Assembly (NCBI RefSeq): GCF_029223195.1
Contig: NZ_JARHUF010000008.1
Location: forward strand, 1-64,000
Source of the DNA: Vibrio sp. CAU 1672
GTDB lineage: Bacteria; Pseudomonadota; Gammaproteobacteria; Enterobacterales; Vibrionaceae
Length of the DNA: 64,000 nucleotides
Direction of reading: 5' to 3'
The notes under the pieces were generated by a model that ran no database searches, was not told where the DNA came from, and saw nothing but the letters and a program-made list of their open reading frames with translations. The position numbers and the translations under genes were made by a program. Below, piece by piece: positions 1-9,179 of this stretch. The stretch's first letter is position 1, and each line of letters begins with the position of its first letter.

Positions 1-221
1 TAATACTGATCGTCAAATCGATCCATAAGTCATTGCATTTTTTATGACATCACTGTAGAAATGAGTAAAAGTAGGCTCTCACTTAGGCCTTATTCCACAA
101 GAGTTTTTCATGATCTTGCCCTGTTTTGAGACAGCTTAATTTACCTATCCCTCTGTGGTTGTACGTTTCTTCTAATTTTTCAAATCACCCCAAATACACT
201 CTAAGAAGGCTGATTCAAAAC

Positions 222-1229
222 CTAAGCCTTAGCCTCGAGAACTACAGTTTCTGTATCATCCTCTTTTCGAAACGCAAATAGGACTAACACAATCGCAATC
301 CCAGACACACCGCCCAGTAGCGTACCTAAAACACAAATTAGTGCACGCTTAGGACCATCTTTAATTTCAGGCACTACAGCTGGGTCTACAACTTTGAAAA
401 TAAACTCTTCTTGCACCTCTGCCAACATCAAGCTTTTCGTTTGCTCTTCAATTAACTTATAAAAGGTGCTTTGCATATCAGCAACGGCTGTTTTTTGTAG
501 CTGAGCGTTCAAATAAGCAAGGTTTTGTGAAGTTTCTGCAATCGTCCGCTCACGCATCACTTTATTTATATCTTCAACCAGCCAATTCACCCATAGCTGG
601 GCAATGTATGGTGAGTAATGTTTTATCGACACAGTGTATAAACCACTCTCTTTATCTTGGCTTATACTCAACACCTCTTTATTGAATACTTCAGATGCTT
701 CCTGGGCAGTTGGTTTTGCACCGCGCAAGCCTTTTGGCTCACGTAACCATATATCTTTGTTTGAATCATAAATCTCATCATCCAAAATAAGTTTATTATT
801 CGCAAGATCCCACCCTTTCACTGCCATAAGTGGCACGAGCAAATCATGTTTATTAATAAAAGCTTCAACAAATTGACGAGACTTCATTACTTGTACCGCA
901 AGATCAGTTTGAGATGTTTCACCTCCACCAATATTTACACCAGCAAGCGCAGCTAACCCACCCAGTTGACTTGCCATTTTGGCCAAACCACCACCGTTTG
1001 AGCTTTCCGCTGGAGCAAGTAGTGTATCTGCTTTGTAAATATTTGGTAAGTTCAATGCATAAACAACTGAAGCTACAATAAAAACAATTGTGGTGACAAT
1101 TATGACCCATTTCCCTCTCCAGAGTGCTTTAAACAGTTCACGGAGATTAATTTCGCCATCTGTAAAATGAGTTTGTTGTTGCGAGGGGGGCGATATGTAA
1201 TGTTGATGTGGCTCTTTTTGTAATTCCAT
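222..1229 (-). CDS. wzz: Wzz-type polysaccharide chain-length regulator
   Basis: Inner-membrane co-polymerase that sets the modal length of Wzy-made O-antigen or capsule chains. The 335-residue protein has a cytoplasmic start, a first membrane helix at about residues 40–60 after the motif LRELFKALWRGKW, a long periplasmic segment, and a second helix near residues 295–318. The periplasmic part begins with the typical IYKADTLLAPAE sequence and a Gly/Ala-rich patch. This two-helix plan is diagnostic for the Wzz/FepE family, and no kinase domain is fused to it. It lies downstream of the SLBB exporter on the same strand, the order known for otnA–otnB in Vibrio. DNA here is more AT-rich than in the LPS-core genes. 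The operon probably continues past the left edge. Confidence 0.9.
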   Translation of the reverse strand: MELQKEPHQHYISPPSQQQTHFTDGEINLRELFKALWRGKWVIIVTTIVFIVASVVYALNLPNIYKADTLLAPAESSNGGGLAKMASQLGGLAALAGVNIGGGETSQTDLAVQVMKSRQFVEAFINKHDLLVPLMAVKGWDLANNKLILDDEIYDSNKDIWLREPKGLRGAKPTAQEASEVFNKEVLSISQDKESGLYTVSIKHYSPYIAQLWVNWLVEDINKVMRERTIAETSQNLAYLNAQLQKTAVADMQSTFYKLIEEQTKSLMLAEVQEEFIFKVVDPAVVPEIKDGPKRALICVLGTLLGGVSGIAIVLVLFAFRKEDDTETVVLEAKA

Positions 1230-1492
1230 ACGTTTTAGATCCTAAGCTCCGAACTTAGTACCAAAGCTCTAAATTCGGAGATTTGTGAAATTTGATAATA
1301 CGTTTGTACAGCAGTTAATAATTGAAGAGTAATATCATCCAGCAATCGGGTTGTAAGTACATTCCTCTCCTCCCCTCGGCTTGCGATGTAATGTCGGAAT
1401 TAAGCTAACTCCTCCGTAAACAAAGCACTCTGCAATGTTTACTCTTCCATTTTAATCTTCTGTATCTTCTGAGTTCTAGGGCTTTCGTATGC

Positions 1493-4171
1493 TTACTTCA
1501 ACGCATTAATCGCTACACCAGTCTGGTAAAGTATCTGTGTAGCGGCAGTCCAGGTACTCAGAGCATCACGGTAATCTGTGTCGATTGGTACAACGATCGT
1601 ATCACCAGCTTTAAGCTCTTCCTTGTTGTTGCCAAACCAGTAACCCGAAGCCGGTTTGTAAACCGAACCATCAGCTCGTACCACAAAAATACGATCTTCG
1701 TCTGCCTGCTTCTTCGCACCACCCGCTTTATTGAGGTAATCATCCACACCGAGTTTGTTGTCTAACAGGTAAGTAATTGGTACCTGAACTTCACCCATGA
1801 TGGATACCGTGTTGCGGAAGGTTGGGACAAACAGGAAATCGCCATCCTCGAGCATAAAATCAGCAGAACGCTCTTCTTGTAAGATGCGGTTAAGCTGCAC
1901 TACCATTCGGCCTAATGCTTTACTGCGGCTTGCTTCTTGGACAAATGCTAATGTCTTGTCTGGGTCAGATATGACTGATCCTAAATTGCTGTCTGCGCGG
2001 AAGGTTTTCTTCGCTGTTTCTTTACGCATGTCTGCTGCGTATTGATTTAGCAGCTTCTGCTCTTGCAGGCGCAGTGCCTCACGCGTGAAGATCGCTCCTT
2101 GCGGGTGCGCAAATTCTGTCAGGCCGCCGGCTCGTTTCAACAGTTCATTCAGGGTTTCACCTTGGCGCACGGTATAGGTACCCGGAAAACGTACTTCTCC
2201 CTGCAGAGTTACCGTACTTTGCAGTTTCACATTGGGCTTTTCCAGAATGTTCAAACGGTCACGCCCCACAATGGCAATAGCATCTGCATCACCACGTATC
2301 GCTTTACGCAGGTCTATCCGTTCCACTTCGACGTAAGCTCGCTGATCAAGATTGCTGATCGCCGTACGGGCTAATTCGGCATTAATGGTAAAGGCGTTGT
2401 AAGTCAAACCACCGGCGGCGGCTATCAACGTCGATACCGTCATATCCGCTGTAATAGGGTAACGACCGGGATGCTTAACTTCACCAAAGACTTCCGCAAT
2501 TTGTGGTGCTAACCCTAAGCGAGACTGCTGTTGCAACTGCAACAATACTGGTGCCAGTAAAGAGCGACGTGTGCTCTGTTTCATAAGTTCAAACTCTTCA
2601 CGAGTCAACTCTTTACCTCGGAAAACTAAGATATCTTTTGCAGCACGGCCTTGCTTATCAAACTGCGCAGAACTAGTCGTGACCGATTTTTCAAGAACTC
2701 GCTCTTGTTTTTGCTGCTCTTCTTGGGCTTGGGCTTGGGCTTGCTCCAGCGTTTTCGCTTTAGTTACCACCTCTTGCTCTGCAACCGCATCCAGATCTTC
2801 ATTATTGAAACGGTTAAACACCAGTAGTCGGTCGCGAGATTTTAGCTCCAGATTATCTTCACTAGCGGGCTCCAAAATAGCCTTCGCCAGGTTGATTTGC
2901 TGAACCTCAATGTCGCGCTGCGGGTTGATCTCCCGCACCACCACCGCGTAGTTTACGTCTGCAGTCGATTTGAATGCGGTATCAACCGACTTAAACAAAT
3001 CAGCAACTTTAAGCCCAGCTCGCCACTCAACATATCCCGGATGACGAACATCACCTTCAATATGCACGTATCGTGTCAGCTCTTCGCTCTTCTTCAGCAC
3101 ATTAACTACGTCGCCATCCTTAACCTTAAGCTTCTGATCGCCAGCCTGGCTGAAATTCAGCGTCAACGCTTCACGGTGCCCTTTTACCGCATAGCGTTTA
3201 ACTTCAACCTGACTAGTGTAGGCGTTGGCAGAGAACCCTCCGGCCATTTGAATCGCTTGCTGGTAACTCTGACCCGGCTTAACTTCATAGATCCCTGGTC
3301 GGTTGACTTCACCGCCGATAGAGATGGAACTCCCCAACGAGCCGATAAAGACCACATCCCCGGACATAAGACGCACATCGTTGCTTGTATCTCCCTTCAG
3401 CAACAGATCATACATGTCCAACTGACGAATAAGCTTACCGTTACGTTTCAGTTGAACATTACGCAGTGCACCGCCCTCGCCAAAGCCGCCACTGTAGTAA
3501 ATGGCTTGTGAAATCGTGGTCAGGGCACTCACCGTATACGCACCTGGCTTATATGCATCACCCATAACAAACACTTGCATGGTTCGCAGCTCGCCTAGTG
3601 AAATATCACTGCGAACACCGATCATTTGCTCTTTGACTCGCTGGCTGAGTGACTCACGCACTTCTGAGAACGTCATACCCGCGACTTGCACCGGACCGAG
3701 CGAAGGAAAGTTAATCACTCCCTCGCGGTTCACGCGTAGACGATGGGTGGTATTCTCTTTACCAAACAGCTGAATAACAATTTCATCCCCTGCTCCTACG
3801 GTATAGTCAGCCGGGACAGGGACATCACTGATCGGGGCGAAAGTGGTTGGTGAGCCGGCAAACAGCTCCAGACCAAAACGTTTTAGCTCTTTACCGGCCT
3901 CCTGTCCTGTTGCATCCTGATTTTCATCAACTATACCAGCAAGCTTCTCAGAGCGAGGCGCAACGACCTGCGGATTATCATAACCCGCAGATTTGGATGA
4001 CGAACTTGGCAGGGTAATGCCATACTTACTCGCCAGCGCTTGCTGTTGGCTGGCTGGTAAGCTTTGAAACATTTGGATTTGTTCTGGTGTCGGAGTTTGT
4101 GCCAAAGCAGCCGTTGGCATCAATGCGCTTGCCAGCATACAAGCGGCAAGGGAGAAGTAAGCTTTAAGCAT
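1493..4171 (-). CDS. wbfF: Polysaccharide export protein with multiple SLBB domains (WbfF/OtnA type)
   Basis: Outer-membrane/periplasmic export component for capsule or O-antigen polymer, related to Wza but 892 residues long where Wza is about 380. A signal peptide ends near ALA-Q (residue 25). I see no lipobox cysteine at the cleavage point, unlike Wza. A polysaccharide-export domain follows (about residues 118–210, with YTVGAGDEI and the GVINFPSLG loop). Then come about five or six SLBB-like beta-grasp repeats, each marked by a PG-Y phrase such as GAYTV, GIYEV, GRYPI and GTYTV. A Gln/Glu-rich linker lies around residues 470–500. The length and repeated SLBB domains match the Vibrio OtnA/WbfF group. 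It sits between the barrel gene and wzz. Confidence 0.88.
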   Translation of the reverse strand: MLKAYFSLAACMLASALMPTAALAQTPTPEQIQMFQSLPASQQQALASKYGITLPSSSSKSAGYDNPQVVAPRSEKLAGIVDENQDATGQEAGKELKRFGLELFAGSPTTFAPISDVPVPADYTVGAGDEIVIQLFGKENTTHRLRVNREGVINFPSLGPVQVAGMTFSEVRESLSQRVKEQMIGVRSDISLGELRTMQVFVMGDAYKPGAYTVSALTTISQAIYYSGGFGEGGALRNVQLKRNGKLIRQLDMYDLLLKGDTSNDVRLMSGDVVFIGSLGSSISIGGEVNRPGIYEVKPGQSYQQAIQMAGGFSANAYTSQVEVKRYAVKGHREALTLNFSQAGDQKLKVKDGDVVNVLKKSEELTRYVHIEGDVRHPGYVEWRAGLKVADLFKSVDTAFKSTADVNYAVVVREINPQRDIEVQQINLAKAILEPASEDNLELKSRDRLLVFNRFNNEDLDAVAEQEVVTKAKTLEQAQAQAQEEQQKQERVLEKSVTTSSAQFDKQGRAAKDILVFRGKELTREEFELMKQSTRRSLLAPVLLQLQQQSRLGLAPQIAEVFGEVKHPGRYPITADMTVSTLIAAAGGLTYNAFTINAELARTAISNLDQRAYVEVERIDLRKAIRGDADAIAIVGRDRLNILEKPNVKLQSTVTLQGEVRFPGTYTVRQGETLNELLKRAGGLTEFAHPQGAIFTREALRLQEQKLLNQYAADMRKETAKKTFRADSNLGSVISDPDKTLAFVQEASRSKALGRMVVQLNRILQEERSADFMLEDGDFLFVPTFRNTVSIMGEVQVPITYLLDNKLGVDDYLNKAGGAKKQADEDRIFVVRADGSVYKPASGYWFGNNKEELKAGDTIVVPIDTDYRDALSTWTAATQILYQTGVAINALK

Positions 4172-4253
4172 GGTATTTCGCTATCAAAATAAGAATGAGA
4201 GGGTGCAGGTGAGAGTTTTCGCAGCTCAAATTGCAGCAAACGAAACTACGGAA

Positions 4254-4772
4254 TTAAAATTTATGTTGAAAGCCAAGTGATATGGCATTAAGGCGAGCTC
4301 GCGTTTCTGAAACGCTGTCCACAAATTCGAATACCACAGCATTGTTTTGATCAAGTGCGTAGTGCATTCCGATACCAAAGCTAAAGCCTTGGTCTTTTCC
4401 TGAGCCAGCCTGTTGCTTGTCGATGGTCAGGCTGGAATATCCGGTCAGCCCATACAAGGCAACACGCTCGGTCACAGGCATATTGAACTTGATAAAACCG
4501 CTCGCGAGGCTATCGACCGCCAAACCACCAGAGCGTTCTACTGAGGTCCCATAGCGGGCTTCCACGGCAACATAGTCATTAATGAAATAACCTGCCTGTG
4601 CCTGTAACAGGAAAGGATTACCTTCTGAGAAAGATGATGAGGTGGTGTCTTGGTACTCTGCATTGGAATAACTCGTTAATACACCGGCATAAAAATCAGC
4701 CGACGCAGAAACAGAGTATAAACTAAGACCTAGCAAACCAAGCCTTTTTAGCCATAACCGTTGTTTTGTCAC
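4254..4772 (-). CDS. Small outer-membrane beta-barrel protein (first gene of export operon)
   Basis: A 172-residue secreted barrel protein: signal peptide ending SASA-D near residue 25, alternating hydrophobic strands, and a C-terminal aromatic residue (LGFQHKF) as required for BAM insertion. It resembles the porin-like opacity/OmpX-sized family, and its place matches wbfE of Vibrio O-antigen loci; the exact role is unknown. The start codon is GTG with an AAGGA ribosome site about 9 bases upstream. It is the first substantial gene after the JUMPstart/ops element, so it is likely RfaH-controlled together with the exporter and wzz. Confidence 0.75.
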   Translation of the reverse strand: MTKQRLWLKRLGLLGLSLYSVSASADFYAGVLTSYSNAEYQDTTSSSFSEGNPFLLQAQAGYFINDYVAVEARYGTSVERSGGLAVDSLASGFIKFNMPVTERVALYGLTGYSSLTIDKQQAGSGKDQGFSFGIGMHYALDQNNAVVFEFVDSVSETRARLNAISLGFQHKF

Positions 4773-4809
4773 GTAAATGTTCCTTAGAAAAGCTTCATTG
4801 AAACCGTAA

Positions 4810-4851
4810 TTAAGTCATCCAAATTTGCGATACGATTGTGCTGGCACGCAT
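4810..4851 (-). CDS. Possible 13-codon leader ORF between ops and the export operon
   Basis: Reading away from the ops element there is ATG, thirteen sense codons and TAA. It is preceded at about 9 bases by an AGGAG Shine-Dalgarno match that lies inside a decamer repeat. RfaH couples translation to transcription, so a translated mini-ORF directly after ops is plausible. There is no homology to support it and it could be chance. Confidence 0.3.
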   Translation of the reverse strand: MRASTIVSQIWMT

Positions 4852-4852
4852 A

Positions 4853-4882
4853 CCTGTACTCTCCTGTACTCTCCTGTACTCT
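4853..4882. repeat. Three perfect 10-bp direct repeats next to ops
   Basis: The decamer CCTGTACTCT (plus strand) occurs three times without interruption. On the transcribed (minus) strand it reads AGAGTACAGG, so every junction makes AGGAGAG, a strong Shine-Dalgarno-like sequence. It begins two bases downstream of the ops motif in the leader of the export operon. Copy number could vary by slippage. Confidence 0.85.
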
Positions 4883-4883
4883 G

Positions 4884-4924
4884 CCAAGCTACCGCCCTGC
4901 GGCATTGCGCGTTAGCCACTGTTC
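4884..4924 (-). promoter_or_regulatory. JUMPstart element containing an ops motif (RfaH recruitment)
   Basis: On the minus strand this reads CAGTGGCTAACGCGC, then GCCGCAGGGCGGTAGCTTGG. It agrees with the 39-bp JUMPstart consensus of polysaccharide operons, and its end holds the ops core GGCGGTAG. Known function: ops in the non-template strand pauses RNA polymerase and loads RfaH, which stops premature termination over long operons. It points toward the barrel/wbfF/wzz genes and the O-antigen genes presumed to lie left of the window. Confidence 0.85.
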
Positions 4925-5142
4925 GCAAGATGTTCAACTGTGTATCTCGACAACCTATTTTATTTATAAATCCGTTTGCTTTAAGCAGTACTTTTGAGGT
5001 GTTAATGCCGATAATTGCAGATAATTTCTCTGGTACAAAAGCTCGCAAATTATGCATGGATTGGGTTTAAACGGCAAGGAGGAAAATCGCCCTGTCAGCT
5101 TTCATTCCCCTTAACTATAGAGATCAAACAAATACGAAACTA

Positions 5143-5172
5143 TTTACATGCAGGCTGTTTTTTATCTAAAAT
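5143..5172 (+). promoter_or_regulatory. Likely sigma-70 promoter of the gfc-like operon
   Basis: TTTACA (5143–5148) and TAAAAT (5167–5172) are separated by 18 bases and lie about 70 bases ahead of the small secreted-protein start at 5241. Inferred from sequence match only. Confidence 0.5.
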
Positions 5173-5240
5173 ATGGCTAGATGTGTCTCATAGACGCATC
5201 TAACATCGATGTTAGAAAAATGAATATTCAAGGATCAATA

Positions 5241-5465
5241 ATGAAAAACACAGCTCTAGCTATTCTTATGGCTCTAAGCGCATCTACTGCATTCGCAGCA
5301 TCTGAAGCTGGTACTACTGGTACTGCTGCAGCAAGTGCAACAGGTACTACAGCAGTGGCTGTAGGTACAGTAGCAGCGGTAACTGTAGTAGCGGTGGCAG
5401 CGTCAGACAGCGACTCTACTTCTACTTCTACTTCTACTTCTACTTCTACTTCAGTAGCTAAGTAA
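5241..5465 (+). CDS. GfcA/YjbE-like small exported Ala/Thr/Ser-rich protein
   Basis: A 74-residue protein: signal peptide (MKNTALAILM… ending AFA-A), an Ala/Gly/Thr low-complexity body rich in AVAVGTVAAVTVV, and a (Ser-Thr)6 tail ending SVAK. The ATG at 5241 is chosen because AAGGA precedes it by about 6 bases and the signal peptide begins there; an upstream in-frame ATG has neither. Place and style match GfcA (YmcD)/YjbE, the first gene of group 4 capsule operons. The function of this family is unknown. The Ser-Thr tail comes from a perfect hexanucleotide repeat. Confidence 0.7.
   Translation: MKNTALAILMALSASTAFAASEAGTTGTAAASATGTTAVAVGTVAAVTVVAVAASDSDSTSTSTSTSTSTSVAK
5415..5450 (+). repeat. 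Six perfect TCTACT hexanucleotide repeats in a coding region
   Basis: Six head-to-tail copies encode (Ser-Thr)6 at the C-terminus of the small exported protein. Because the unit is two codons, slippage would change tail length without breaking the frame. Confidence 0.9.
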
Positions 5466-5490
5466 GAACTCCAGTAGATTGCTTATATTT

Positions 5491-5520
5491 CGCCCTGATT
5501 TATTCAGGGCGATTTTATTT
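5491..5520 (+). terminator. Hairpin terminator/attenuator after the small gene
   Basis: CGCCCTGA and TCAGGGCG form an 8-bp stem around a 5-base loop, followed by ATTTTATTT. It lies between the gfcA-like gene and the lipoprotein gene, so it probably lets only part of the transcripts through, leaving the small gene the most abundant product. Confidence 0.75.
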
Positions 5521-5533
5521 GTACGAGGAAATA

Positions 5534-6208
5534 ATGGATCGCACTCGAATCAATAGGTTGGTGCACTTTGGGTTAGCCCTTCCAGTTTTTTGCCTTATCG
5601 CAGGTTGTACTCAAAAGTTTAATGATGTTTCTGCAACGGTTCAGGAAGCTTACAGTAACTATGTCGATATCGAACTAACAGAGCAAGAAATTGAAGCGGT
5701 TCCGTATGCCAGCGCCTACTTGAAAATTGGCACTCAAAAACAGGTTTTTGTTGTTCTCGCTTTTGCTGAGCCCAATCCAAAAACGGGCCACACTCAGCTA
5801 AAATGGGTTAGCGCCGACAAAGCTATGATCGTGACCGAAAATGGCCGGATTGTAAAAACACTGGGACTGCAAAAAGAGAATTTAGCTGGTGTTTATGGTG
5901 ATGTACCGGAGTACTCAGAGTTAAACACTCCATTTTCACTCTCCTATGACTGGCCACAACAATATCGCTACGGTTTTCCGGCCAATGTAACCCGAAAACT
6001 CGTAGGGGCAGAAACGGTGATTACACCAATATCGTCAACAGAGACGCGCGTTTATCGTGAGCACATCTCCTTCCCAACCCTATCTGCCGATATAGAGAAT
6101 ACCTACTGGGTCGATGACAACAATAAAGTAGTTAAAACTGTGCAATTTTTGGGGCCAAACATGACTCCGATAGAGTTAACGATTCTGAAAGGGTACAGCA
6201 AGTCATGA
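5534..6208 (+). CDS. gfcB: GfcB/YjbF-family capsule-operon lipoprotein
   Basis: A 224-residue lipoprotein. The signal peptide ends in the lipobox LIAGC (Cys near residue 25), so it should be sorted to a lipid-anchored periplasmic face. The body fits the YjbF family (GfcB), an outer-membrane lipoprotein of the group 4 capsule operon whose mechanism is unknown. The ATG at 5534 is preferred because GAGGAA lies just ahead; an in-frame TTG at 5519 would overlap the terminator tail. Its stop overlaps the next start (ATGA), showing translational coupling. Confidence 0.8.
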   Translation: MDRTRINRLVHFGLALPVFCLIAGCTQKFNDVSATVQEAYSNYVDIELTEQEIEAVPYASAYLKIGTQKQVFVVLAFAEPNPKTGHTQLKWVSADKAMIVTENGRIVKTLGLQKENLAGVYGDVPEYSELNTPFSLSYDWPQQYRYGFPANVTRKLVGAETVITPISSTETRVYREHISFPTLSADIENTYWVDDNNKVVKTVQFLGPNMTPIELTILKGYSKS

Positions 6209-6942
6209 AAAATCGAGTCCTATTTTTGCTGAGCGTGTTTTGGCTCACGCTGACAAACAGCTATCCTATTTGGGCAAACGAGCCCCCGCTGCGCGTTAAT
6301 TTAATTGGCACTGGCAAGCAATTACAATTTGATGCTCCAGCTCGCCTAGCAGATATAATGCAAGCCAGTCAAGGAAATGGGCTGTCGCTGTCTTACCCTA
6401 TCGCGACAACACTCTTTGATGAATCTAAAACAGCCAAACAACAAAGTGAGACTCTTAAAAACGCGGTGTTGAATCAGATGATGCAACACAACTTGGTATC
6501 ACACCCATTATACAAGTTCATTAAACAGCAGCAGTTTGCTCCGCGACTGATGTCTGAGCTGGATCTGGACAAGGTACGCCTAGATAAGTTTAATAACCCG
6601 CTATTGCATGGCACACTATCGCTGGCCTCACCAGAACGGAACCAATATGTGTTCTATTTAGGTAACACCAACACTGTTCATAAAATAAAGTCACAGCAAG
6701 GAGTATCACTTTACCAACAGCTCGATAATCTGGAGCCGGTTATCGGTAGGGTAGCCCAATCACCAGTCATTATTTATCCCAACGGTCAAGTGGTATTGCC
6801 ACACGACGGGGCATGGTTAACCACTCAGTACTATTTACCCCCCCTTACCATGGTGTACCTACCTTTTGAGCGTTATACCGAATCCGAACTGGATCAAAAC
6901 ATTGTCAGCCTACTGGCTCAGCTCAAACTAACCCAGAGATAA
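6205..6942 (+). CDS. gfcC: GfcC-like capsule biosynthesis protein
   Basis: A 245-residue periplasmic protein with a signal peptide (ending near IWA-N) and beta-grasp-like segments as in GfcC/YjbG, which resembles the SLBB parts of Wza. Visible family features are a GTGKQLQFDAPARL opening and a conserved tail in which a PNGQVVL strand precedes YYLPPLTMVYLPF. It starts inside the GfcB stop codon and is followed 6 bases later by the YjbH-type gene. Its likely role is assisting export or surface assembly of polysaccharide; the precise action is not known for the family. Confidence 0.8.
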   Translation: MKNRVLFLLSVFWLTLTNSYPIWANEPPLRVNLIGTGKQLQFDAPARLADIMQASQGNGLSLSYPIATTLFDESKTAKQQSETLKNAVLNQMMQHNLVSHPLYKFIKQQQFAPRLMSELDLDKVRLDKFNNPLLHGTLSLASPERNQYVFYLGNTNTVHKIKSQQGVSLYQQLDNLEPVIGRVAQSPVIIYPNGQVVLPHDGAWLTTQYYLPPLTMVYLPFERYTESELDQNIVSLLAQLKLTQR

Positions 6943-6948
6943 ATACCC

Positions 6949-9141
6949 ATGAAACTTATTAAAAACAGTGTATCTCTCGCGTTGATGACTCCAACATTAG
7001 TTTGGGCACAGGATATCCCCTTTGAAGCACCGCCGCTGCAACCATCACAAATGGACTTTGGCGGTGTCGGCCTTATGCAAATGCCGACCGGACGGATGGC
7101 TCCCGAAGGTGAATTTAACTTTGCTGTCAACAGCAACAACGAATACTCATTCTATAATGTAACTCTGCAAGTTTTGCCTTGGTTAGAGACAACTATCCGG
7201 TACACAAAAGTACACGACCTGCTCTATCATCCATCATTTCCTGTTGATAACGAGTACACTGACAAGGGCATAGATTTTAAGATTCGCTTGCTAGAGGAAT
7301 CACGCTATCTACCTGAGCTTTCTGTCGGTGTGCGTGATTTCGCTGGCACAGGGCTGTTTGATGCTGAGTTTGTCGCCGCAACTAAACGTTATAGCATGCG
7401 CCATCTGGGTACTCTTGATATCACCTTAGGCATGGGCTGGGGATACTTGGGAACCCGAAATAACATTTCTAACCCCATGTGCAAACTCTCCGATAAATAT
7501 TGCTCCAGACCTGCTGATTTTTTATCCACAGGGGGCACCACAAACTTTGACCGCGCCTTTAAAGGTCCGGCAGCACTTTTTGGCGGTATTGAATATCAGA
7601 CCCTACATGAACCGCTGCGCTTTAAGCTCGAGTATGACAGCAATAACTACAGCGAAGATTTCCCAGTGGTTGACGGCAATGTTGATATGACCCCGCATAC
7701 ACCGTGGAACATCGGTTTTCTATACCGCCTCGGAGATATGGCCGACCTGCGCATCAGTTATGAGCGCGGTGATACCCTGGTTGCCGGGCTGAGCCTGTAT
7801 ACCAACTTCAACCGCATGCCCTCTTTCTGGCGTGACACGCCAACGCCAGAAGTAACCGACCAACACCCTGAAGATATTTCTGATGTCGACTGGCAACGTG
7901 TCAGTGATGAACTGGATAAAATCGCCGGTATTGAGGCAAACCAGATTTTTGTCGATGATAACCTGGTCGCTGTAGTAGGTGAACAGAAAAAATACAGGGA
8001 TCGGGATGAGGCATACGAGAAAGCGGCAGCGGTGCTGTATAACCAACTGCCCGAAAGCATCAACTCGTACTCCATTAGCGAACGCAATAAAGGCCTGGGG
8101 ACAGCGCCAACCACGATTTCTGCTGAGAAGTATGCTGATGTGGCTCAGGTGAACTACATCAACCCAAGTATTCAGGATGCACTATTGCAATCAACCCACA
8201 TTCCGGGTGGCACTCCGGTATACGATGGCTTCAAACGTTTTGACTGGGGCTTTGCACCTAAGCTGGCACAAACTTTGGGTAGTGCAGAAGACTTCTATTT
8301 ATTCAGTCTTGGCTTAAGTGGCAGTGCGTCATACTGGTTAACCGATAATTTGGAACTGGGTGGTTCGCTGTACTGGGACTGGTATAACAATTACGACAAG
8401 TTTATTTACGTAACTCCACCAGACGGCACCAGCGTTCCCCGTGTGCGCACTATGTTCCGGGCTTATCAGAATGAGCATAACGTGACCATGTCTAATTTGC
8501 AGCTAACCTGGATGCAAAACTACTCCAACAGCATGGATCAGCAATTCTACGCGGGTTATCTGGAAAGCATGTTTGCCGGTATCGGTACGGAGTTCTTGTA
8601 CCGTCCTCAAGGAGCGAACTGGGCTATCGGTGCCGATGTAAACTTGGTGTCGCAACGCGACCCACAAAGCTATTTCGGGGTATACGATGAACAATGGCAG
8701 TATGTACCCGAGTACGGTGCGCCTTTCCAAGTTATCGACAAGGGTTTCACCGGCTTTGTTTCCGGCTACTACTACCCGCAGTGGAGCTTTCTGTCAGATT
8801 TGATGATTCAGGTTGATGTAGGACAGTTCCTGGCAGGTGATGTGGGCACTCAGGTGAATGTATCTAAACAGTTCAAGAGTGGTGTGATTGCCGGCGCCTT
8901 TGCCTCGTTTACGGATTTGTCAGCCGATGAGTTTGGCGAAGGCAGCTTCACCAAGGGGTTCTACATTTCGATCCCTTATGACATCATGACGGTGAAACCG
9001 AGCAACAACCGGGCTAACTTTAGCTGGCAGCCTCTTACCCGTGATGGGGGGCAAAAGCTGGGACGGAAATACAACCTGATTGAATTGACCGATCAACGTA
9101 ACCCTTGGTATCAAAGGCCAAACCGTTCTGACCTGAAGTAA
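6949..9141 (+). CDS. gfcD: GfcD/YjbH-family outer-membrane beta-barrel protein
   Basis: A 730-residue outer-membrane protein, normal length for the YjbH/GfcD family. The signal peptide ends VWA-Q near residue 20. The family opening GGVGLMQMPTGRMAPEG follows at about residues 39–55, then many amphipathic strands with frequent Trp/Tyr/Phe. Known proteins of the family act with GfcA–C in exopolysaccharide or O-antigen-capsule secretion. Last gene of this operon, followed by a clear terminator. Confidence 0.88.
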   Translation: MKLIKNSVSLALMTPTLVWAQDIPFEAPPLQPSQMDFGGVGLMQMPTGRMAPEGEFNFAVNSNNEYSFYNVTLQVLPWLETTIRYTKVHDLLYHPSFPVDNEYTDKGIDFKIRLLEESRYLPELSVGVRDFAGTGLFDAEFVAATKRYSMRHLGTLDITLGMGWGYLGTRNNISNPMCKLSDKYCSRPADFLSTGGTTNFDRAFKGPAALFGGIEYQTLHEPLRFKLEYDSNNYSEDFPVVDGNVDMTPHTPWNIGFLYRLGDMADLRISYERGDTLVAGLSLYTNFNRMPSFWRDTPTPEVTDQHPEDISDVDWQRVSDELDKIAGIEANQIFVDDNLVAVVGEQKKYRDRDEAYEKAAAVLYNQLPESINSYSISERNKGLGTAPTTISAEKYADVAQVNYINPSIQDALLQSTHIPGGTPVYDGFKRFDWGFAPKLAQTLGSAEDFYLFSLGLSGSASYWLTDNLELGGSLYWDWYNNYDKFIYVTPPDGTSVPRVRTMFRAYQNEHNVTMSNLQLTWMQNYSNSMDQQFYAGYLESMFAGIGTEFLYRPQGANWAIGADVNLVSQRDPQSYFGVYDEQWQYVPEYGAPFQVIDKGFTGFVSGYYYPQWSFLSDLMIQVDVGQFLAGDVGTQVNVSKQFKSGVIAGAFASFTDLSADEFGEGSFTKGFYISIPYDIMTVKPSNNRANFSWQPLTRDGGQKLGRKYNLIELTDQRNPWYQRPNRSDLK

Positions 9142-9179
9142 CCATGCATTGCTGTCTTGAAGTAGCAATGCAATTAATA

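Larger units (their letters stand above)
4773..5240. other. Divergent intergenic control region
   Basis: This 468-bp gap separates the minus-strand export operon from the plus-strand gfc-like operon. It holds the JUMPstart/ops element, the decamer repeats, the mini-leader ORF and a plausible plus-strand promoter. The short open frames crossing it lack protein character and I leave them out. Confidence 0.7.

Noticed and set aside
4815..5070. Overlapping open frames on both strands across the JUMPstart region
   Set aside because: They cover the ops element and decamer repeats, lack ribosome sites and show no protein-like features.
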